DNA of 18,822 nt from Rhodococcus sp. (in: high G+C Gram-positive bacteria) (GTDB lineage: Bacteria > Actinomycetota > Actinomycetes > Mycobacteriales > Mycobacteriaceae). This document shows positions 13,576 to 18,822 of this stretch, in pieces (position 1 is the stretch's first letter; every line of letters starts with the position of its first letter). A model generated the notes under the pieces. It was not told the origin of the DNA and did no database searches. It saw only the letters and a list, made by a program, of their open reading frames with translations. The stretch spans positions 1 to 18,822 of the forward strand of contig JAAYXN010000480.1 of the NCBI GenBank assembly GCA_012515885.1, in the 5' to 3' direction. The position numbers and the translations under genes are program-made.

Positions 13576-14350
13576 CGAGAGCCGCGACCGTCACCCCGGC
13601 ACCAGTCAACGTCCAGTGTTGCTGGTGTTGGGTGACTCCCTCTCGTACTACGGACCCGAAGGGGGTGTGCCCGCCGATGACCCGCGCATCTGGCCCAATA
13701 TCGTTGCGCGCGAACTCGATTGGGATCTCGAACTGGTAGCCAGGATCGGATGGACCAGTCGGGACGCGTGGTGGGCACTGACCCAGGACCCCCGGGTGTG
13801 GGCGGCCATACCGCGCGCCGGGGCTGTAGTGCTCGCGGTAGGCGGCATGGATTCTTTGCCATCTCCGCTGCCCACACCGTTGCGTGAGCAACTACGTTAC
13901 GTCCGCCCCGCGCGGCTCCGTCAAATACTGCGTGCCGGATATCAGTGGATGCAGCCGCGCCTGTCACCTTTAGGTTGGCCGGTCGCCTTGCCCCCATCGG
14001 TGAGCGTCGACTATCTCGAAAAGATTAGGGGCGCACTCGAATACGTCCGTTTGGGAATGCCAATTGTGGGTACTCTCCCGGCCGTGCACAACAGCGACGC
14101 GTACGGAAAAGCGCACCCGGGCAGACAAGCTGCCGTGACAGCAGTATCGCGGTGGGCGGATACGAAGGACGTGCCGCTGGTCGATCTCGCTGCTGCCGTC
14201 CACGACGATATTTTTTCGGGTTCAGCTAATCCTGATGGCATTCACTGGAGTTGGCGCGGGCATGAGCGCGTCGCGGCAGCAGTGCTTGAGATCCTTCGCG
14301 CTGATCGAGATCACGCTGCCGGCGATAGCCACAGTGAGGTGGCCCGGTGA
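13562..14350 (+). CDS. octT: SGNH/GDSL hydrolase-fold acyltransferase, OctT-like (diglucosylglycerate octanoyltransferase)
   Basis: A 262-residue SGNH-fold protein. Leu-Gly-Asp-Ser-Leu-Ser-Tyr-Tyr-Gly gives nucleophile Ser26. Arg-Ile-Gly-Trp-Thr-Ser takes the place of the block-II glycine region, and Val-Gly-Gly-Met-Asp-Ser sits where SGNH enzymes usually have Gly-x-Asn-Asp. Asn-Pro-Asp-Gly-Ile-His-Trp-Ser gives Asp225 and His228, completing the triad. As I recall, M. tuberculosis Rv2418c in the same position is the octanoyltransferase that acylates diglucosylglycerate, an MGLP precursor. I start at ATG 13562, inside the gpgP 3' end; ATG 13541 and ATG 13553 are also in frame. No signal peptide is seen, consistent with a cytosolic acyl-CoA enzyme. 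The stop overlaps the next start as GTGA. Confidence 0.82.
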   Translation: MTSSDESRDRHPGTSQRPVLLVLGDSLSYYGPEGGVPADDPRIWPNIVARELDWDLELVARIGWTSRDAWWALTQDPRVWAAIPRAGAVVLAVGGMDSLPSPLPTPLREQLRYVRPARLRQILRAGYQWMQPRLSPLGWPVALPPSVSVDYLEKIRGALEYVRLGMPIVGTLPAVHNSDAYGKAHPGRQAAVTAVSRWADTKDVPLVDLAAAVHDDIFSGSANPDGIHWSWRGHERVAAAVLEILRADRDHAAGDSHSEVAR

Positions 14351-15204
14351 ACATCGCTGTAGTCACGGACTCGTCGGCGTGCTTGACCGCCGAAGACTGC
14401 GGCCGCTGGGGCATCGAAGTAGCACCCCTGCACGTGTTGCACGACGGTCAGGATTACCGGGTCGGTGTTGATGAGATGCCGGACGATCTGACTGGGGCCA
14501 CCACTGCGGGGGCGTCGCCTGCGGAGCTTCGGGCAATCTATCGCCGGGTCCTTGAACGCGACGATGTTGACGGCATTGTCGCGGTGCATATTTCCCAGCA
14601 GCTCTCCGGCACGTGGGTGGCTGCCCGCAACGCCGCCAAAGATTTTGATGGTGCTGTCTGCGTCATCGATTCCGAGTCGGTGGCGATGGGGCTTGGATTT
14701 GCCGCGATTGCTGCTGCCGATGCCGCCGCGCGCGGCGAGGATATTGATGCCGTGGAGGCCGCGGCAGTTGATGCTGCCGAGCGGTCCTCGTGCCTCTTCA
14801 TGGTGGACAGTCTTGAGCATCTGCGACGCGGTGGACGCGTGGGCGCGGCTGCCGCGCTACTCGGTACGGCGCTGTCGATTAAGCCTGTCCTGCATGTGCG
14901 GGACGGAAAACTTGTGGTGCGTGATAAGCAGCGGACGGGTACGAAGGCGCGCGCGAAACTGGTTGACGCCGCGGTCGATGCGGCTGGTGAAGCAAAGGTT
15001 GATGTCGCTGTCCACCACTTCGCTGCTGCCGAGCGGGCGGAGACGCTTGCTGAGCGTCTACGCGAGCGGATCAGCAATCTCGGCGAGATCAGCGTGAAAG
15101 AGGCCGACACTGTACTCGGTGTCCATGTCGGTCCCGGTGCGCTCGGCGTGGTTGTACGCCCGTATGCCGAGGAAACCGCCGAGTTATCCCCAGGCTCGCG
15201 TTAA
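14347..15204 (+). CDS. DegV-family fatty-acid-binding protein
   Basis: A 285-residue DegV protein, full length for the family. The N-terminal opening Val-Val-Thr-Asp-Ser-Ser-Ala-Cys-Leu-Thr (5-14) is the DegV signature. It is followed by Val-Ala-Pro-Leu-His-Val (25-30), Thr-Thr-Ala-Gly-Ala-Ser-Pro-Ala-Glu (52-60), Val-His-Ile-Ser-Gln-Gln-Leu-Ser-Gly-Thr (80-89), and Ser-Leu-Glu-His-Leu-Arg-Arg-Gly-Gly-Arg (154-163). DegV proteins bind a single fatty acid in a buried pocket; in Firmicutes they hand it to a fatty-acid kinase. No kinase partner is in this window, so the role here is open, though a link to the neighbouring octanoyl transfer in MGLP synthesis is a reasonable guess. The GTG at 14347 overlaps the OctT stop by 4 bases. 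Corresponds by position to Rv2417c. Confidence 0.92.
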   Translation: MNIAVVTDSSACLTAEDCGRWGIEVAPLHVLHDGQDYRVGVDEMPDDLTGATTAGASPAELRAIYRRVLERDDVDGIVAVHISQQLSGTWVAARNAAKDFDGAVCVIDSESVAMGLGFAAIAAADAAARGEDIDAVEAAAVDAAERSSCLFMVDSLEHLRRGGRVGAAAALLGTALSIKPVLHVRDGKLVVRDKQRTGTKARAKLVDAAVDAAGEAKVDVAVHHFAAAERAETLAERLRERISNLGEISVKEADTVLGVHVGPGALGVVVRPYAEETAELSPGSR

Positions 15205-15274
15205 TCCACAGACTTTTTCTGCGGGGCCCTGCGAGCCCAGTTTCCGGTAGGTGCGCGCGTTAGCGTGCGCAGCT

Positions 15275-16123
15275 ATGGGGACTGAAGAATTCTCACCGGG
15301 GCTCCGCGACAGAGAACCTCGCCACGACGACGAGTGGGACGACGTTTCGGCGCCGCCCGGCAGTAGCGCGGATCGTGCAGCGCTGCTACGCGGGCAATGG
15401 CTGCCCGAACACTGGCGCGGATCACGCGTGACGACCACCCATGCGGCGGCGATCGCGATGATCGCGGTCGGGCTACTCATCGTCGTGGCCGTGGGATTCG
15501 CCGTGTGGCGCGACGATTCACTACCCGCAGTTCCTCCCGTTCCCGTCGCTCAAGCCGGAGTGTTGACGACGGGTGCGTCAGACTCGACTGTTTCTGGAGC
15601 GACGGGGGACACGACCGGTGCCGCGGAAACAGTTGATCCCGCGGCGATCACACCGCCGAGCGAGATCGTGGTGTCCGTCGTAGGGCTCGTGCACGCACCA
15701 GGAATAGTGCACTTGACTGACGGAGACAGGGTTGCGGACGCCCTCGCCGCAGCCGGGGGAGTGATCGCCGGTGCAGACACACTGAGCCTGAATCTGGCAC
15801 AGCGTCTGGCGGACGGAGATCAGGTAGTGGTGGGTAGCCCAGACCCGCATCGACCCCCATCGAGTTCGACGACGTCGTCGGAAAACTCAAGCTTCGGCAG
15901 CTCACCCGGTGGTTCGACGCAGAGTGCTGCGGGCCCGATCAACCTCAACACCGCGACCGCTGCCGAGTTGGAAACACTGCCCGGAGTGGGTCCGGTGACC
16001 GCCAGCGCGATTATCAGTTGGCGTGAGCGGAACGGAAAATTCACGTCCATCGATCAACTCATGAATGTCGACGGCATCGGCCCGGCGCGAGTGGAAAAGA
16101 TACGACCACTCGTTCGCGTGTGA
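15275..16123 (+). CDS. comEA: ComEA-like DNA-binding protein (SLBB plus helix-hairpin-helix)
   Basis: A 282-residue membrane-anchored DNA-binding protein. Residues 1-55 are cytoplasmic and charged; one membrane helix spans about 57-78. A Thr/Ser/Gly linker leads to an SLBB domain (130-189; Gly-Leu-Val-His-Ala-Pro-Gly-Ile-Val-His, then Gly-Asp-Gln-Val-Val-Val-Gly). A Ser/Pro-rich spacer (190-219) precedes a ComEA helix-hairpin-helix domain (221-282) with Asn-Leu-Asn-Thr-Ala-Thr, Leu-Pro-Gly-Val-Gly-Pro and Val-Asp-Gly-Ile-Gly-Pro, which bind the DNA backbone. The ATG at 15275 lacks a Shine-Dalgarno and follows a TANNNT box (TAGCGT, 15261-15266), so it may have its own leaderless transcript. 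The frame also opens at 15251. ComEC follows with a GTGA overlap. In competent bacteria this pair takes up extracellular DNA; in this group the role is largely untested. Confidence 0.92.
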   Translation: MGTEEFSPGLRDREPRHDDEWDDVSAPPGSSADRAALLRGQWLPEHWRGSRVTTTHAAAIAMIAVGLLIVVAVGFAVWRDDSLPAVPPVPVAQAGVLTTGASDSTVSGATGDTTGAAETVDPAAITPPSEIVVSVVGLVHAPGIVHLTDGDRVADALAAAGGVIAGADTLSLNLAQRLADGDQVVVGSPDPHRPPSSSTTSSENSSFGSSPGGSTQSAAGPINLNTATAAELETLPGVGPVTASAIISWRERNGKFTSIDQLMNVDGIGPARVEKIRPLVRV

Positions 16124-17736
16124 CGGTTTCGTGTACGACAACTCTGTCGGGCAGGGGGAGTGGACGGGTGATGCAGAGATCGGCACCGACACATCAGGGT
16201 CCACCGTCGGATCTGGATCGGGGTCTGGATCTTCGGCTGGTGCCGTTCGCAGCGGCCGCGTGGACCGCGACAGCGATCGCGCTGCTGTGGGGGCCTGGTG
16301 TTGCGGCACTACTTGCAGTCAGTGCCGCCTTGGGGGCCCTTGTTGTGCTTGCTGTTTCGCTAAATCGTGGACGAACGGAACATCTTTTCCTTATCGGCGC
16401 TGTCGCTCTTTTCCTGTCGTGCTTCGCGGGCGGCGCGGCTGCGCGAGTGGATGCCGCCGAATCGTCCGCGGTAGCGCAGCTGGCGCGGGAAGGTTCGGTC
16501 GCGACGCTGACGCTGGAAATTACGGATGATCCGAAAGCGGTGTCGTCGAACCCTCGTCAACGGATGATTCTGGCGCGGGCAACCACTGTGGAAACCCCGC
16601 AGGGCAGTGTGCAAACAGGGGGCGAGATCACGGTGTTCGCCAGCGGAGACAATTGGGCGGCACTGATTCCCGGACACGAAGTGGTGGCGCGAGGCAGGCT
16701 CAGCGAACCGACGAGGGCGGGAATGACGGTGGCCATTTTCCGGCCGTCCGGTGACATTGTCTCCGTCAGTGGCCCACCCCGATATCAACAGTGGGCGGCG
16801 GACATACGCCAGCGATTGGCTTCCGCGGCGCAGAGTGCGCTTCCTCCCGCTGCCGCGGGGCTACTACCTGGCCTGGTGGTTGGGGATGTGTCGAACCAAT
16901 TGCCGGAAACGAAGACTGACTTCTTCGCTTCGGGTTTGGCGCATTTGACGGCGGTCTCCGGCGCCAATGTCAGCATCGTTTTAGGTGCGGTGCTGCTTGT
17001 GGTGCGTGGGGTGGGCATTGGGCCACGCACCGGCGCGGTGCTTGCGGGCATCGCCTTGGTGGCGTTCGTGATTGTGGCGCGCCCGTCACCGAGCGTGGTG
17101 CGAGCGGCAGCGATGGGCGCGGTGACGCTCCTGGCGTTGGTGGCGGGCCGGTCGAAGCAGGCGATGCCCGCGCTTGCGGTATCGGTGATCGCACTGTTGG
17201 CGGTGTGGCCGGGCCTTGCTGTTGATTTCGGTTTCGCGTTGTCGGTCGCGGCGACGGCCGCACTGATTGCCGTGGCGCCGGTGTGGGTGGCGTGGTTGCG
17301 TGAGCGTGGCTGGCCGCGCGGGGTGGCGGAGGTGTTCTCGGTGTCGTTGGCGGCGTGTGTGGTGACGGCGCCGATTGTGGCGGCGATGACGGGGACGGTC
17401 AGCATCGTGTCGGTGGCGGCGAATATCGCGGTTGCCCCGGTGGTCGCGTTTATCACCGTAGTGGGGGTGGTTGCTGCGCTGGTGGGCGTGCTCAGTGTGG
17501 GTGGTGCGTCGCTGCTGCTGGCCTGCACGGGCCCGCCGCTGTGGTGGATTCTTGAGGTGGCCCGCCGCGCGGCGGGGTTGCCGGGCGCTACCCTGACCGT
17601 CCCGTCGGGGATTCAAGGGGTCGGCGTGGTGCTGGTGTTGGCAGCGATTCTGGCGTTCGGCTGGTGGCGCCGCGGCTCACCTGCTGGTGTGTGTATTGCA
17701 TCGTTAGCCCTGGTGACCTGCGTACGGATGCTGTGA
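16120..17736 (+). CDS. comEC: ComEC/Rec2-family DNA-uptake channel protein, without metallo-beta-lactamase domain
   Basis: A polytopic membrane protein of up to 538 residues. After two or three hydrophobic helices (about 38-105) comes a soluble OB-like region (about 120-220). Then comes the competence core, opening Leu-Leu-Pro-Gly-Leu-Val-Val-Gly-Asp, with Gly-Leu-Ala-His-Leu-Thr-Ala-Val-Ser-Gly-Ala-Asn-Val (about 270-282) and Ser-Val-Val-Arg-Ala-Ala-Ala-Met-Gly, and roughly eight more helices. ComEC forms the inner-membrane channel for single-stranded DNA. The C-terminal metallo-beta-lactamase domain of longer ComEC proteins is missing, as is common in actinobacteria. GTG 16120 overlaps the comEA stop as GTGA. 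The internal GTG 16168 has a better ribosome-binding site (GGGGGAG, 7 bases upstream) and may be the true start. Nothing suggests truncation by mutation. Confidence 0.9.
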   Translation: MTVSCTTTLSGRGSGRVMQRSAPTHQGPPSDLDRGLDLRLVPFAAAAWTATAIALLWGPGVAALLAVSAALGALVVLAVSLNRGRTEHLFLIGAVALFLSCFAGGAAARVDAAESSAVAQLAREGSVATLTLEITDDPKAVSSNPRQRMILARATTVETPQGSVQTGGEITVFASGDNWAALIPGHEVVARGRLSEPTRAGMTVAIFRPSGDIVSVSGPPRYQQWAADIRQRLASAAQSALPPAAAGLLPGLVVGDVSNQLPETKTDFFASGLAHLTAVSGANVSIVLGAVLLVVRGVGIGPRTGAVLAGIALVAFVIVARPSPSVVRAAAMGAVTLLALVAGRSKQAMPALAVSVIALLAVWPGLAVDFGFALSVAATAALIAVAPVWVAWLRERGWPRGVAEVFSVSLAACVVTAPIVAAMTGTVSIVSVAANIAVAPVVAFITVVGVVAALVGVLSVGGASLLLACTGPPLWWILEVARRAAGLPGATLTVPSGIQGVGVVLVLAAILAFGWWRRGSPAGVCIASLALVTCVRML

Positions 17737-17886
17737 ACCAACTGCCGCTGTAGGCGTCTGCAAAAACTTGTCGGTGCCACATGGCAGCATCAAGTCTCGA
17801 TGTTTGTCGCAGCTCAACGCCACACAACCGGCTGACCGGCTAATCGCAACGCATGTCTGCGATGGGCAGGTGTGATGCGAGGCTAG

Positions 17887-17900
17887 GCTCCTCTAGGAGC
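17887..17900. promoter_or_regulatory. Dyad at the methyltransferase promoter (candidate operator)
   Basis: GCTCCT and AGGAGC are perfect 6-bp inverted arms around 2 bases. The dyad overlaps a TANNNT box (TAGGCT, 17884-17889) and lies 21 bases before the TTG start, where an autorepressor or controller protein could act. The 2-base centre is too short for an RNA loop, so a DNA site is likelier. The 185-base gap 17737-17921 also holds TGCCA/TGGCA (17775-17786) and ATCGCA/TGCGAT (17843-17863) dyads and no gene I can support. Confidence 0.35.
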
Positions 17901-17910
17901 ACTTACAGGT

Positions 17911-17916
17911 AGGAGA
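17911..17916 (+). promoter_or_regulatory. Ribosome-binding site that fixes a TTG start
   Basis: AGGAGA lies just before TTG 17922. An in-frame TAG at 17910-17912 rules out any earlier start, so this site decides the start of the methyltransferase. Confidence 0.8.
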
Positions 17917-17921
17917 AGCGG

Positions 17922-18822
17922 TTGCTGACATCGGTTGAGATTTGTACCGGCGCGGGTGGTCAGGCGCTTGGTCTTGAGCAAGCCGGATTCGAGCACAACG
18001 CAGTCGTAGAAATCGATAAGCATGCGTGCGCAACGCTGCGTGCAAACCGACCTGAGTGGAATGTCATCGAACAGGATCTCCACGAGTGGGATCCTGCTGG
18101 CTTCGAGGGTGTCGATCTCCTCGCGGGTGGCGTTCCCTGCCCCCCGTTTTCAAAAGCAGGTCGCCAGCTTGGCGCTGACGATGAACGGGATCTATTTCCC
18201 CGTGCCATCGAACTGGTGGGGGCACTGCGTCCTGGCGCCGTCATGCTTGAGAACGTGCGGGGGCTTTTGGATTCAGTTTTCGAACCGTACCGCGCTGACG
18301 TTGATGCGCAGCTCGAAGCATTGGGCTACACACCTGCATGGACACTGCTCCACGCATCCGATTTCGGTGTTCCGCAGTTGCGTCCCAGGGTTGTCTTCGT
18401 TGCGTTGAGAAAGGATCTTGGAGCAACATTCGAATGGCCAACCCCGCATACCTCCGCACCGCCCACCGTCGGGGAAGCATTGCGCGATCTCATGGCGGCA
18501 AACGGTTGGGAAGGCGCGGACGCGTGGGCGCAGCAGGCCAACACGATCGCACCGACGCTTGTCGGCGGATCGAAGAAACATGGCGGTCCTGACCTCGGTC
18601 CGACGCGTGCCCGCCGGGCGTGGGAAGTGCTAGGCGTGAACGGTAAAACAATCGCGGAGGAAGCGCCGGAACCTGGATTCGATGGGATGCCTCGGCTCAC
18701 GGTAGAAATGGCTGCTCGTATCCAAGGATTTCCACCGGAGTGGCATATCACCGGCCGTAAGACGAACGCCTACCGCCAGGTCGGCAACGCGTTCCCTCCG
18801 CCAGTCGCTAAGGCGGTCGGAG
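17922..18822 (+). CDS. DNA (cytosine-5) methyltransferase, partial (C-terminus beyond right edge)
   Basis: I translated this frame by hand; it is open for 300 codons to the window edge. It transfers methyl from S-adenosylmethionine to C5 of cytosine in a DNA recognition site. Motifs in order: motif I Cys-Thr-Gly-Ala-Gly-Gly-Gln-Ala-Leu-Gly (8-17); motif II Glu30-Ile-Asp; motif IV Gly-Gly-Val-Pro-Cys-Pro-Pro-Phe-Ser with catalytic Cys73; motif VI Glu-Asn-Val (110-112); motif VIII Gln-Leu-Arg-Pro-Arg (152-156); motif IX Arg-Leu-Thr then Arg-Ile-Gln-Gly-Phe-Pro; and motif X Gly-Asn-Ala-Phe-Pro-Pro (288-293). Only the last few residues are missing. The target-recognition region between VIII and IX is short (about 105 residues), so the recognised sequence cannot be guessed. 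A linked restriction enzyme may lie beyond the edge. By eye its base composition is less GC-rich than comEC, suggesting acquisition. Confidence 0.93.
   Translation, partial: MLTSVEICTGAGGQALGLEQAGFEHNAVVEIDKHACATLRANRPEWNVIEQDLHEWDPAGFEGVDLLAGGVPCPPFSKAGRQLGADDERDLFPRAIELVGALRPGAVMLENVRGLLDSVFEPYRADVDAQLEALGYTPAWTLLHASDFGVPQLRPRVVFVALRKDLGATFEWPTPHTSAPPTVGEALRDLMAANGWEGADAWAQQANTIAPTLVGGSKKHGGPDLGPTRARRAWEVLGVNGKTIAEEAPEPGFDGMPRLTVEMAARIQGFPPEWHITGRKTNAYRQVGNAFPPPVAKAVG

Noticed and set aside
15184..15210. Two DnaA-box-like 9-mers (TTATCCCCA and TAATCCACA) at the degV stop
   Set aside because: Each has a mismatch to TTATCCACA, one is within coding sequence, there is no AT-rich unwinding region, and no dnaA/dnaN/gyrB genes are near.
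15205..15274. GC-rich partial palindrome (around GGGCCC) between degV and comEA
   Set aside because: The core palindrome is only 6 bases and the T-run lies before it, so it is not a plus-strand terminator; no conserved element recognised.
16785..17616. Long minus-strand frames (Thr/Ala-rich and Arg/His-rich) opposite comEC
   Set aside because: Compositions are artefacts of antisense high-GC coding sequence, and the ComEC frame has clear family motifs and membrane helices.
1..18822. CRISPR arrays, tRNA or rRNA genes, insertion sequences and integrases
   Set aside because: Looked for spaced direct repeats, cloverleaf-like segments and transposase or integrase motifs on both strands; none could be supported.

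Overview
The window looks like chromosome from a mycolic-acid actinobacterium (order Mycobacteriales, formerly Corynebacteriales). Three things point there: high-GC codon use with many GTG starts; an EspG/PPE-type ESX (type VII secretion) cassette; and a plus-strand block whose order (proA, MoxR ATPase, VWA protein, nadD, rsfS, gpgP, octT, degV, comEA, comEC) matches, as I recall it, the Rv2427c-to-Rv2414c segment of Mycobacterium tuberculosis. I cannot name the genus. All genes from 1 to about 7868 are on the minus strand and all later genes are on the plus strand, diverging from a 95-base gap at 7869-7963.

Region 1 (1-3035, minus) is an ESX accessory cassette. It is transcribed as PPE-like WXG protein, EspG-family chaperone, a 164-residue helical unknown, and a DUF3558-type lipoprotein cut by the left edge. 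No ESX core ATPase or channel gene is present, so the cassette is probably an orphan substrate/chaperone set served by an ESX machine elsewhere.

Region 2 (3036-5564, minus) is an ectoine operon, ectA-ectB-ectC, for compatible-solute synthesis from aspartate semialdehyde. No ectD hydroxylase or dedicated aspartokinase lies beside it. A candidate promoter sits directly before ectA. An imperfect hairpin fills the ectB-ectC gap. A perfect 17-bp-stem hairpin follows ectC. The second hairpin lies inside an 81-bp segment bounded by 17-bp direct repeats, one copy of which is the 3' end of ectC itself.

Region 3 (5682-7868, minus) is a RecQ-family helicase with a Cys4 zinc site and, where an HRDC domain might be expected, a phosphoribosyltransferase-like C-terminal domain.

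Region 4 (7964-17736, plus) is the conserved block. It covers proline synthesis (proA), a MoxR/VWA pair, NAD synthesis (nadD), ribosome silencing (rsfS), two steps of methylglucose lipopolysaccharide (MGLP) synthesis (gpgP, octT), a DegV fatty-acid binding protein, and the DNA-uptake pair comEA/comEC. Many junctions overlap by 4 bases (GTGA), consistent with translational coupling.

Region 5 (17737-18822, plus) has a 185-base gap with several dyads, then a nearly complete DNA cytosine-5 methyltransferase with a TTG start that runs off the right edge. In M. tuberculosis, as I recall, holA follows comEC here, so the methyltransferase is probably an acquired restriction-modification or solitary methylase gene. 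No rRNA, tRNA, CRISPR array, transposase or integrase was seen.
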